Shown: positions 17,965-25,917 of the stretch, piece after piece
Layout of the letters: every line of letters starts with the position of its first letter
Position numbering within the stretch: the first letter of the stretch is position 1
Origin: Niabella sp.
GTDB taxonomy: Bacteria > Bacteroidota > Bacteroidia > Chitinophagales > Chitinophagaceae
Reading direction: 5' to 3'
Length of the DNA: 45,251 nucleotides
NCBI GenBank assembly: GCA_027493055.1
Contig: JAPUDO010000109.1
Coordinates: forward strand, 1 to 45,251
Notes under the pieces: generated by a model
What the model was told of the DNA's origin: nothing
The model's input: the letters and a program-made list of their open reading frames with translations, nothing else
Database searches by the model: none
Position numbers and translations under genes: made by a program

Positions 17965-20900
17965 TTAAAACCTGATGGAAACACCTGCCGAATAAATAGA
18001 AGGTACTGGAAATGTATTTTCTCTTACAGTAGTGCCTGTTTCAGGATCGCCGCCTTCCCATTTGGTAAAAGTGGCCACGTTCTTTGCGCTCAGGAATAAT
18101 CTTAATGAGCTAATGTGCCGGTTGCTGATCCAGGGCTGGGTAAATGAGTAAGACAGGGAAATATCCTGTATCCTCACAAATCCCCGGGACTGTAATCCCA
18201 GGAACCTTCCGTCTGCTGAGTAATAAGCTGAAGGGTAAACGCTACTTTTGTTCTCCGGTGTCCAGTATGGCTTTGAGCTCATATTGTCATTAAAACGGTC
18301 GGTTCTTGTCAAATACGCTGCAGTATTAGGTTTCTGGTAAAAGCCATTGCCACCGAAGATGCCGGTTACCAGGGCGTATAATTCAAAATTCCTATAGGTA
18401 AATGTATTGCCCAGGTTCAGCCTGAAATTCTCTTTTCCAAAACCCAGTATCTTCCGGTCAGCTGCACTGATACCGGCAACATTGTCCAGGTCTTTATACA
18501 TAGGGCTGCCCGGTTCTGCACCTGTAAGCCGCATATAAGCAGTATCAGATTCCTGAACAATACCAATTTGTTCATAACCATATATGGCGCTTAACGATTT
18601 TCCTATAAACAAGCTATTCGCTATATCGTCATCTTCCTTGCCATCGCCGTCCTTATCCTCTCCGTACAACCGTACCAGCTTATTTCGGTTTTGCCAGAAG
18701 GTAAGCATACTGCTCCAGCTAAAATCCCTTTTTTGTATGTTAACGCTTCTTAAAGTCAACTCAATTCCTTTGTTATCAACCTGCCCCATTGAAGCACGAA
18801 TTGTTTTGAAACCGGTCATAACGGGAATTTCACGAACAAATATCTGGTCGGTAGTTTTAGAAGTGTACACATCAAGATCAATAAACAGCCTGCTCTTTAG
18901 CAAGGCCGCTTCAAATCCTGCGTTCCAGGATTCGGTTGTTTCCCAGCCCAGATTGGCATTGCCCAGTGCTGATTGTATAAGCCCGTAAAATATTCTTCCC
19001 GGTGTGTTTGAAAATTCATACCGTAGCCCACCTGAAAGGCCATTGGCAACAGCAGATAAAGTACCATAGGGCTCTATGCCCTGGTTGCCATTCTGCCCCC
19101 AGGAAACTTTAAGCTTCAGGTTATTGATGTATTCATTACCTTTTAAAAAGTTTTCATTTGAAACAGCCCAGGCAAGACCTACGGCTCCAAAATCACCCCA
19201 TTTTGTATTGGCGCCGAAAACGGAAGCGCCATCCCTCCTGTATGATGCTGATAAAAAATACTTGTTTCCAAATATGTAATTGATACGGCCCAGGTACCCA
19301 ATATTGGCCCGTCTTGAATTGTTCAGATCAATTCTTTGCGTGGTTGCTTTGTGAAGTCCCCTTACGCCCAGTATCGTATTTCCATTCAAGGCAAAGTCGG
19401 AACCAGTAATATTTTCCTGCTGGTAACGTAAAAGGTCCCGGGTAGCCACCGCCGTAGCATTGATGCTGTGTTTGCCAAAAGCATTCTTATAGTTAAGGAT
19501 ATTGTCAACCACATAGCTAAAGGTGGCATTGTTATCAATATTGCCGTTGGCGCTTGTTAAAAAACCCTGCACCACTGTGGGGCTGTAGCGGGCAATCCCT
19601 TCTCCTTCTGCAACAAAATAGGTTTCATAATTAAAGTTGCCCGATTGGTTTTTATCCTGGTTAATTAAGTAGTTCAGCCGGTAGCTTAACCCTTCAATAA
19701 AAGGTACATTTACCATCAGATAGCTGTTCAGCCTGAAATTATTTCTGAGGTCTTTGTTATATCTTGTACCATCATCCACACCCCATAATGGGTTCATTAA
19801 CGATTGTGTGTAGGGCCATTTTTCAAGGTTGCCCAAAGAATCTCTGAACATGACCCCATACGGAGACATTAACTGGGCTGCACCAATATTAGCCGGCAGG
19901 CCGGAATAATCCCGCTTTGAAAAACCCCCATCCAGGCCAATCTCCAGCCATTTGGTGATTTTTGTATTTATTTTTCCCAGCAGGGAAATACGGTCAAAAT
20001 CATCTCCCTTGACAATGCCGTTATTTTTATTGTACGAAGAGGAAAGGTAGTAGTTTACATTATCCCCGGCGCCCGAAACAGCTACCTGGAAGTCCTGCAT
20101 GATCCCGGTTCGGGTAGTTTCATCCAACCAGACAGTTTCTTTGCCTTTAGACAGGTTATCCAATTCACCCGGCTTCATCCAATCCGTTGAACCTTCTTTA
20201 AACTTGTTCCTGTCATTTACTGTTTTAATCCATTCCTCACCTTTCATCATCACCGGTTTATTTTGCCAGCGCTGAAATGCAGAGGAAGCGTTTAATTCAA
20301 TAACCGGCTTCCCACTCTTTCCTTTCTTTGTGGTTATCGCAATAACGCCATTGGCAGACCTTGAGCCGTAAACCGCTGCAGAAACGGCGTCCTTCAAAAT
20401 ATCGAAGCTGGCTATATCATTGGGGTTAATATCATTTAAACTTCCCATGTAGATCACACCGTCCAGAACGATCAGCGGATTATTATTACCGCTTATCGAA
20501 TTTTGCCCCCTTATAATCATAGAGGGCTCGCCGCCGGCTGTATTGGTGGCACCAATATTTAAGCCCGATACATTCCCCTTTAGCAACTCAAGAGGGTTCA
20601 TGTTGGGCAGGTTAGCTATTGGCGCATCCTCCACCCTTACCGAGCTTACAGCTCCGGTAAATTCTTTGCGGTTTGATGTGCCATATCCTATCACCACCAC
20701 TTCATCTAATGCGGCAGGGCTCTCTTCCAGTACAATAACCAGTTCTTTACCTGTAACCTGCACTTCTTTTGTGAGATATCCCGTATGACTGATCCGGAGA
20801 ATGGCGGACCGGGGCACATTTCGTAAAATAAATTCGCCTTTGTCATTGGTGGTAGTACCTGTACTGGTTCCGGCAACCATTACGGTGGCCCCTTTAATAA

Positions 20901-21054
20901 GCACCGCATTCTGATTTGCCGAAATCACTTTACCGCTAATTTCAACAGGACCTGAGCCCTCCTGGCCAAAAACATTGGTAAAAGCAATAAAAAAGACTGT
21001 TGCCAAACAACAATACCTAAAAACAAACAGCTTTCGGAGAAAAAGTTTAATCAT
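17965..21054 (-). CDS. SusC/RagA TonB-dependent transporter 1
   Basis: The outer-membrane channel of the first SusCD pair; it brings oligosaccharides into the periplasm using energy from TonB. A 1029-residue protein with signal peptide (residues 1-31), a carboxypeptidase-regulatory-like beta domain (about 37-112), the TonB-box-like DEVVVIGYG (117-125), a plug domain (about 130-240, with MIIRGQNSISGNNNPLIVLDG in parts: IVLDGVIYMG), and then the 22-strand barrel that ends in SAGVSIRF with the terminal Phe expected for outer-membrane insertion. Its first 31 residues and leader DNA are closely related to those of SusC2. The operator at 21221-21237 lies in its promoter region. Confidence 0.97.
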   Translation of the reverse strand: MIKLFLRKLFVFRYCCLATVFFIAFTNVFGQEGSGPVEISGKVISANQNAVLIKGATVMVAGTSTGTTTNDKGEFILRNVPRSAILRISHTGYLTKEVQVTGKELVIVLEESPAALDEVVVIGYGTSNRKEFTGAVSSVRVEDAPIANLPNMNPLELLKGNVSGLNIGATNTAGGEPSMIIRGQNSISGNNNPLIVLDGVIYMGSLNDINPNDIASFDILKDAVSAAVYGSRSANGVIAITTKKGKSGKPVIELNASSAFQRWQNKPVMMKGEEWIKTVNDRNKFKEGSTDWMKPGELDNLSKGKETVWLDETTRTGIMQDFQVAVSGAGDNVNYYLSSSYNKNNGIVKGDDFDRISLLGKINTKITKWLEIGLDGGFSKRDYSGLPANIGAAQLMSPYGVMFRDSLGNLEKWPYTQSLMNPLWGVDDGTRYNKDLRNNFRLNSYLMVNVPFIEGLSYRLNYLINQDKNQSGNFNYETYFVAEGEGIARYSPTVVQGFLTSANGNIDNNATFSYVVDNILNYKNAFGKHSINATAVATRDLLRYQQENITGSDFALNGNTILGVRGLHKATTQRIDLNNSRRANIGYLGRINYIFGNKYFLSASYRRDGASVFGANTKWGDFGAVGLAWAVSNENFLKGNEYINNLKLKVSWGQNGNQGIEPYGTLSAVANGLSGGLRYEFSNTPGRIFYGLIQSALGNANLGWETTESWNAGFEAALLKSRLFIDLDVYTSKTTDQIFVREIPVMTGFKTIRASMGQVDNKGIELTLRSVNIQKRDFSWSSMLTFWQNRNKLVRLYGEDKDGDGKEDDDIANSLFIGKSLSAIYGYEQIGIVQESDTAYMRLTGAEPGSPMYKDLDNVAGISAADRKILGFGKENFRLNLGNTFTYRNFELYALVTGIFGGNGFYQKPNTAAYLTRTDRFNDNMSSKPYWTPENKSSVYPSAYYSADGRFLGLQSRGFVRIQDISLSYSFTQPWISNRHISSLRLFLSAKNVATFTKWEGGDPETGTTVRENTFPVPSIYSAGVSIRF

Positions 21055-21060
21055 ATTCAG
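20999..21060 (-). repeat. SusC1 leader/signal-peptide segment shared with SusC2
   Basis: The DNA coding the first residues of SusC1 (MIKLF-RKLFVFR) and the bases just before its ATG are nearly the same as at 32397-32458 in SusC2. Shared blocks include ACAAACAGCTTTCGG and AAAAGTTTAATCAT on the plus strand, and a further AAACAAGCAATAAAA-like tract about 35 bases upstream. The rest of the two proteins differs strongly. Confidence 0.7.
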
Positions 21061-21652
21061 TGGTTTTAATTTTCATTGTGAATCAAAAAACAAGCAATTA
21101 AAAATGCTATTGAAGCACCGGGCATCATCCGTCCGGCTTAACTTTGCCTGAAATAAAAGTAATCTTACTAACCTGTTAAAATGAACCAATCATTTACGTA
21201 TTAGATACAGGAATTTTTTAAACATGTATATACAAGTTTTTTTGAAAAAAAAATTTAATTCAATATGATTACAGCGCTACCATCAGTGACAAACCAGGTA
21301 TGCGTACGATAGTGTAAGATTTTTGTCTTGATTTGCTTAAGCATAAATAAAAAATTATGTACCCAGATTATTGGTTTCGGATAAGTATATTTCTTTAATC
21401 TTTGTACTTATTGAGCAATTAAAGATTTATTATTTACAATCGTCTCAGTAAAATTAGCAGTTTACGTTATGAGCAGCAATAGACAAAATGACCAATAAAT
21501 GTACTTTTTGATTTATATTGAATTTATAAAAATATTCTTATTCTAACATCTGAGCTATAGAAAAGCTGTATGTATAAAAATGATTCTAATAAGATTTCAT
21601 AAAATGACACCTAAGAATATTTCCTATACGTGCGAACATAAATAACAAGTAT
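21055..21652. promoter_or_regulatory. Divergent control region of susC1 and the AraC gene
   Basis: A 598-base AT-rich region without genes. It holds the GntR-type operator (21221-21237) about 170 bases upstream of susC1. Before the AraC ATG are a box AGAATATTTCCTATA at 21614-21628, identical over 15 bases to a stretch beside the operator of the Gfo/Idh operon, and a degenerate operator-like AACATAAATAACAAGT at 21635-21650. The rest shows no gene and no clear structure. Confidence 0.65.
21221..21237. promoter_or_regulatory. GntR-type operator upstream of susC1
   Basis: AACATGTATATACAAGT, a near-perfect palindrome around TGTATATACA, identical to the copies at 32845-32861 and 40900-40916. On the minus strand it reads ACTTGTATATACATGTT and is followed 11 bases later by TGTATCTA, which may be a weak -7 element. 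This would place the operator over the -33 region, fitting repression. The TTGTATATACAA-like core is known for operators of the HutC/TreR class of GntR regulators; one such gene lies at 22667-23377. Confidence 0.72.
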
Positions 21653-22528
21653 ATGAAAGATTTTATTAAATACCTGGCAACAGGTTCAAAGGAAGAAAAC
21701 TGGGGATTTTATGTCAGCACCGTTGGTTATACAAGAACCGACCCCAACCAGCGTTATCCCTCTGTAAAAAACCATCCTAAAAACCATGTATTCAACTGGA
21801 ACAATGGCAGGATATTAAATGATTATTATATTATTTTCATCTCCCGTGGAGAAGGGCTTTTTGAATCAGCGCTTGCAGGCACTCAAAAAGTCACAGCAGG
21901 AACGTGCTTCTTTTTGTTCCCCGGTGTATGGCACCGTTATAAACCAAACCCAAGATCGGGTTGGGAAGAATACTGGGTTGGATTTAATGGTTCTTTTCCC
22001 AGGCAACTGATGGGAATGAACAATTTTCAACCTCAAAATCCATTTATAAATGTAGGCTACAACAGGGAACTGTTATATAATTTTCAGAAGCTGGTGGAAA
22101 CAGTGCGGATGGCTTCTATTGGTTATCAACAAGTGATTCCCGGTTTGGTCTACCAGATATTAGGAATGCTGAACTGCTTCTCATACTATAAAGAACAAAA
22201 CACTCAGATTGACAAGATTGTAGCTGAAGCTAAGTTCCTGATGCAGGAAGCAATTGATAAAGCAACCGATATCCAGGATATCATAAAGGGCCTTCCTGTA
22301 AGTTATTCTAAATTCCGAAAAACGTTCGCTGAGAAAACAGGCGCATCTCCTAATCAATATTTGCTGGAGCTACGGCTTCAGCGTGCAAAGGAACTGCTGA
22401 AAACAACAACTTTACAAATAAAAGAAATTGCAACACAAACAGGATTTGATTCTGCGTATTACTTTTCAAAATTTTTTAAAAAAAGAAATGGAACCTCTCC
22501 TAAATCGTACCGTTCGGGCACTGCCTGA
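21653..22528 (+). CDS. AraC family transcriptional regulator 1
   Basis: A 291-residue cytoplasmic regulator with a sugar-binding cupin-like domain at residues 1-150 (FISRGEGLFESALAGTQKVTAGTCFFLFPGVWHRYKPNP in parts: GTCFFLFPGVWHRYKP) and a double helix-turn-helix at about 185-285. The second helix unit is clear: LQIKEIATQTGFDSAYYFSKFFKKRNGTSPKSYR in parts, IKEIATQTGFDS and YFSKFFKKRNGTSP. Such RhaS-type proteins usually activate sugar genes when a sugar binds. It is divergent from susC1 and likely activates it, perhaps together with the GntR repressor encoded next. The target site cannot be seen with certainty. Confidence 0.92.
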   Translation: MKDFIKYLATGSKEENWGFYVSTVGYTRTDPNQRYPSVKNHPKNHVFNWNNGRILNDYYIIFISRGEGLFESALAGTQKVTAGTCFFLFPGVWHRYKPNPRSGWEEYWVGFNGSFPRQLMGMNNFQPQNPFINVGYNRELLYNFQKLVETVRMASIGYQQVIPGLVYQILGMLNCFSYYKEQNTQIDKIVAEAKFLMQEAIDKATDIQDIIKGLPVSYSKFRKTFAEKTGASPNQYLLELRLQRAKELLKTTTLQIKEIATQTGFDSAYYFSKFFKKRNGTSPKSYRSGTA

Positions 22529-22561
22529 ATTTTATTTCTTTTTATTTAGTTAACACAGGCA

Positions 22562-22577
22562 CTTGTATAAATATCAC
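22562..22577 (+). promoter_or_regulatory. Half-conserved operator upstream of the GntR gene
   Basis: ACTTGTATAAATATCA keeps the complete left half ACTTGTATA of the operator (compare ACTTGTATATACATGT) but has lost the right half. It lies about 90 bases before the GntR start codon, a place suited to weak self-control. Low confidence, since a nine-base match in AT-rich DNA can be chance. Confidence 0.3.
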
Positions 22578-22666
22578 TTATTACTTAACAACAATAAAGA
22601 TTAAAATCAGCGGTATTCCAAATATTAAAAAAATATGTTTCTTTTGCAATGGGAGTCATTTAAAGC

Positions 22667-23377
22667 ATGAAAAAAGAATTACCTATTTACCGCCGCATGT
22701 ATGTAGACCTGAAAAAGGGGATAGACAACGGCAAGTATAAAACCGGAGATCTGCTGCCATCAGAGAATGAGCTTTGCGAAGCTTATTCAACAACCAGGCT
22801 TACAGTACGCCTGGCGTTAAAAGAACTAAAAATGCGCGGGTACATTACCAGTCAGCATGGCAGAGGGAGCTTTGTGCAGGAACCCAAAAAATCCCTCGGC
22901 ATTCTGTCTATAGGCGGTGTATCTGCAGCCCTGGGGCATAAAAATTTATTTACGGAAATCATCAGAAAACCCAAAGCCGGACAATGGGATAACGACTTCT
23001 TTTATGAGCTTAGCGCCGAGGAAAAAAAAGCAGGCGCTATTTCCTTTATAAGAGTGCGCTATGTTGACCAGATACCTATTGTTTACGAAGAAACCTTTAT
23101 GGCAAACCTGCATATCAGTAATTTCACCAGGCTCAATCTTGAAAATACCTCCTTATTTAATACACTGCATAACAAATACCAGATTGAAGTTAAAAGCGGC
23201 GAACAAAAAATATGGGCAGTTAGTTCAGACAAAGAACTAAGTAAATATCTTAAAATAAAACAGAACAGCCCCGTAGTACACATGAAGCGCAAACTAACAA
23301 CCTCTGCACCGGGCTTAAATATTTATTCTTCTCTTTATTGTAATACAGAAGAATTTTACCTGCACGATTACTTCTAA
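22667..23377 (+). CDS. GntR family transcriptional regulator with UTRA domain (HutC type)
   Basis: A 236-residue repressor. The winged helix-turn-helix covers residues 1-72: LPIYRRMYVDLKKGIDNGKY, then GDLLPSENELCEAYSTTRLTVRLALKELKMRGYI in parts (LLPSENELCEAYSTTR, VRLALKELKMRGY) and the wing SQHGRGSFV. The UTRA ligand-binding domain occupies about 95-232, with IRVRYVDQIPIVYEETFM and the C-terminal LKIKQNSPVVHMKRKLTT, SSLYCNTEEFYLHDYF. Members bind sugar phosphates or similar metabolites and then leave the DNA. The three identical operators in this window are of the kind bound by this class, so it is proposed as the master repressor of both sus operons and the Gfo/Idh operon. It is 138 bases downstream of the AraC gene. 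Confidence 0.93.
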   Translation: MKKELPIYRRMYVDLKKGIDNGKYKTGDLLPSENELCEAYSTTRLTVRLALKELKMRGYITSQHGRGSFVQEPKKSLGILSIGGVSAALGHKNLFTEIIRKPKAGQWDNDFFYELSAEEKKAGAISFIRVRYVDQIPIVYEETFMANLHISNFTRLNLENTSLFNTLHNKYQIEVKSGEQKIWAVSSDKELSKYLKIKQNSPVVHMKRKLTTSAPGLNIYSSLYCNTEEFYLHDYF

Positions 23378-23399
23378 AAGACCTGTCATCAGCCAGCTG

Positions 23400-23828
23400 T
23401 TAATCTGCTTCTCTGAGTGAGAGAATATATATAACCATAGCTTCCGCATCTTTATCAGAAATATTCGGATGGGGCGGCATCACCACATTTCCCCACATCC
23501 CTTTGGTGCCTAATATGATGCGCTGGGAGAGTATATAAATATAACTGCTGTTCATAGGATAACGGGCAGCAATATCGCTGAATGCAGGTCCCAGCTTCTT
23601 GTCTGATTCTTTATGACATATAAAACAGTCTGAATAGGACATCACTACACGACCTCTCTCTAAAACTTCGGCTGAAGGCATCACATTTACTTCACCCTCA
23701 AGTTTCAGGGTAACGGCTTCCTTACCACGATTTTCATGCGGCTGGCCTTTTCCCTCCTGTTATTGCGATGTACATCCGGTCATAAGCAAAAGGAAAAAAA
23801 TTATACCTATTTTACATCTTTCATACAT
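23400..23828 (-). pseudogene. c-type cytochrome lipoprotein interrupted by an in-frame stop
   Basis: Read from the ATG at 23828 the frame gives a lipoprotein signal (FFLLLMTGC-TSQ), but codon 23 is TAA (23760-23762). The same frame then continues without a break for 119 codons into a class I cytochrome c. This shows heme motif CFICH, LGPAFSDIAARY, and the axial-Met region VVMPPHPNISDKDAEAMVIYILSL in parts (VVMPPHPNISDKDA). Restart at the GTG at 23684 would give 94 residues with the heme motif but no export signal, so no heme could be attached in the periplasm. The gene begins eight bases after the ancestral stop of the broken DUF2231-type gene. Either a true nonsense mutation (for example CAA to TAA) or a sequencing error explains it. 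Confidence 0.75.
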
Positions 23829-23835
23829 CGGTTTA

Positions 23836-24527
23836 TTACTTCAAAATAATTTCATCAACATACATCCAGGCGCTCCCGCCAGCGCCGGGAAACCACCCGG
23901 AATCTTCAGATAGAGTTGTGCTGTCACTTTCAGGTAACCCAGATTAGCTGCTTTAACCGGGCAATAGATCAGCCGCCGCCGTGCCAGGTTTTCCAGCTTA
24001 TCTAGGGAAGGCGATAACCTGGTCAGCAGCCTTGCATTAGCCGAATCTGCCCCACCCCATATTTCAATGGACTCCGGCGCATAAACCAGCAACAAACACA
24101 GGTTTGTAAAACCGGTAAACAAGAAACGATAGCGCGACAATTGAAGCCCCTGCATCAATACTAATACCAAAGACAAAAAACAGATGGCTACGCCCGTCCA
24201 TTTATGCCACAGAAAACTGCTTCCCTCATAACCATCTTCCTTTGCCAGAAACAGTCCCATGATTACGGTAACCGCAGCAGTGAATGCTGCAATAAACAGC
24301 GATTCCTGAATCAACCGTGCTACAGGGAACGCTCCTTCCAGCTTTTTACGGAAATTGATCAGCACACCGGCCAGCACAATATGAAAGTGCAGTATCATAG
24401 GGTGCATTCTGCCTACAGGCTGCACCCACGCCGGGATGCGAACAAGGTGCTCAAACAGCAGAAAAAAAAGGATAAAGCAATTAAGGCCGATCAACAGATT
24501 CAGCCGCGAGGTAGATATTTTCATCAT
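23836..24527 (-). pseudogene. DUF2231-type membrane protein, internally deleted and frameshifted
   Basis: The first 148 residues are a four-helix DUF2231-like membrane domain with the family block MHPMILHFHIVLAG. Directly after the last helix (near residue 150, base 24080) the sequence jumps to PESIEIWGGADSANARLLTRL, which resembles a C-terminal discoidin-like domain, so the middle (usually a cytochrome or FN3-associated part) appears lost. Near 23892-23900 the frame shifts: the present frame ends GFPALAGAPGCM at 23841, while the neighbouring frame gives WFPGAGGSAWMYVDEIILK and a stop at 23836-23838, which is the family-like ending. The start overlaps the stop of the NHL gene (ATGATGA). Family comparison is from memory, the frameshift is seen in the sequence. 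Confidence 0.65.
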
Positions 24528-25564
24528 CGGCTCTTCGCTACACGTTCAAATTTATAGGGATATACTTTACCAGATGCCCATTGTGCCACATACAGGTTTT
24601 CATCACGATCAACGCATACATCGTGCGGATGCCTGAATAACGGCAGTTTCTGGTGCATTGCCTGCAGGTTACCGTTCTGATACACGGGCGCTGATCCGCC
24701 AATGTTGGTCACTACCCGATTTTCTTTATCTAATATAGTTACAAATCCGGTATTTTCCAGGTTGATCTCGGGGGAGCGGAGCACCGCTGCATAGATCCTG
24801 TCTCCCTGTATAACCGGGCGGCATACGCAGGCTCCCGGCAATTTGATGATTTCAAGGAGTTCACCTGCAAGGCTGAACCGTTTGAAACAATGCCGCGTAC
24901 GGTCGGTTACAAGTAAAGTTGGGTTGCCATTGCGCTGATCAATGGTAATGCCATGTGCATTATCCAGGAACTGGTCACCTTCACCGCGGCCGCCAAACCA
25001 TCCCTTCAGTTTTCCGTTCGCATCATAATGTAAAATATATTGCTGGCCATATCCATCAGCCACATAAATATCTCCATTGGGCGCTACTGTTGTTTCGGTA
25101 GGAATGTAGGCTTCCTTATTTTTATAGAGCGCTGTTTCTTTGGGATAATCCAATGTCATCAGCACTTTCCCATCGAGGGTGGTTTTAAAAATCTGATGCC
25201 GTTCAGTATCTGTAATCAACAGGAACTGGTCGGCTCCATTGCCTGCTATGGATAACCCGTGCGCACCGGGGTATTCCGTTCCCCAGCTTGCTTTCAGTTT
25301 TCCGCTGGTGTTATATATAAGTACGTTATTCCGCGTTTCATTTGTCAGCAGAAAAATACTTCCCTTGTGATCCTGAACCATTTCATGACAATCATTAACA
25401 GGGTGACGGGTAGTGTTCAATACGCCCCAGTTCTTTACCTGGCGGTAGAATAATCCATTATGCCCATAAACCGGTTCGCGTTTGGTCTTACCTAATGCCG
25501 TACGTGGGGATGTAACCATAGCTATTCCTGTAGCAGCACTCCCTGTAATTTTTTTTCTATTCAT
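24524..25564 (-). CDS. NHL-repeat six-bladed beta-propeller protein
   Basis: A 346-residue protein of NHL-type beta-propeller repeats, with blades recognisable by VAPNGDIYVADGYGQQYILHYD (in parts: APNGDIYVADGYGQQYI), AHGITIDQRNGNPTLLVTDR, PHDVCVDRDENLYVAQWASGKV. The N-terminus MNRKKITGSAATGIAMVTSP looks like a Tat signal that lacks the twin arginine and the following hydrophobic FLK; it is coded through a run of eight A bases, a slippage site, so export may be impaired. It is first in a small operon with the broken DUF2231 and cytochrome genes. Function may be sugar or redox-cofactor binding; not known. Confidence 0.8.
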   Translation of the reverse strand: MNRKKITGSAATGIAMVTSPRTALGKTKREPVYGHNGLFYRQVKNWGVLNTTRHPVNDCHEMVQDHKGSIFLLTNETRNNVLIYNTSGKLKASWGTEYPGAHGLSIAGNGADQFLLITDTERHQIFKTTLDGKVLMTLDYPKETALYKNKEAYIPTETTVAPNGDIYVADGYGQQYILHYDANGKLKGWFGGRGEGDQFLDNAHGITIDQRNGNPTLLVTDRTRHCFKRFSLAGELLEIIKLPGACVCRPVIQGDRIYAAVLRSPEINLENTGFVTILDKENRVVTNIGGSAPVYQNGNLQAMHQKLPLFRHPHDVCVDRDENLYVAQWASGKVYPYKFERVAKSR

Positions 25565-25698
25565 ATCTAATGTATAAAAACAAATGATATACTAATTTAA
25601 TACTGTCTGTTGTCCTTCCTGATAAAAAAACAGATCGGCAAGCTGTTAATAACAAGTAGTTAAAATAAATGAAAAATAATGTCGCCCTGTTTCGATAG

Positions 25699-25714
25699 CC
25701 CCGATCTATCGGGG
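25699..25714. repeat. Short perfect palindrome
   Basis: CCCCGATCTATCGGGG, seven-base complementary arms around CT. Possibly part of a hairpin terminator for the upstream operon, although no T-run follows directly on the minus strand. Confidence 0.45.
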
Positions 25715-25775
25715 GAAGACGAAGGACATTAACAATTCATCGCTCGAGGCTTCGTCAGCAGTTCGACAGGCTGTT

Positions 25776-25826
25776 AATGACGAGTATCATAATAGAGTGT
25801 AAATATGATTGCTAATTATCGTCATT
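25776..25826. repeat. Inverted repeat, possible interspersed-repeat remnant
   Basis: AATGACGA and TCGTCATT are perfect eight-base complements 35 bases apart. The latter begins a TCGTCATTTC-type sequence typical, to my knowledge, of Bacteroidota intergenic repeats; no second copy exists in this window. Confidence 0.35.
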
Positions 25827-25917
25827 TCCTCTGTAAAGAGAAATCTTCTCCACTTTGGGAGATTCCTCTTTTCTCCGGCTTAGGTGGGATCCAATCGGCT
25901 ATGCAATAGTCTTTCTA

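Larger units (their letters stand above)
25565..25917. other. Intergenic region with palindromes, repeat-like, no gene
   Basis: These 353 bases hold no supported gene. They contain the perfect palindromic arms CCCCGAT/ATCGGGG at 25699-25714, and AATGACGA (25776-25783) facing TCGTCATT (25819-25826). The second arm runs into TCGTCATTTC followed by GAAATCT and GAGATT blocks, a style common in the short interspersed repeats of Bacteroidota genomes. The region separates the DUF1735 gene from the NHL gene, and probably ends the susC2 transcript. Confidence 0.5.

Noticed and set aside
23760-23762. Possible recoding of the TAA in the cytochrome gene
   Set aside because: TAA is not used for selenocysteine or pyrrolysine, and no recoding element is seen; mutation or sequencing error is simpler.
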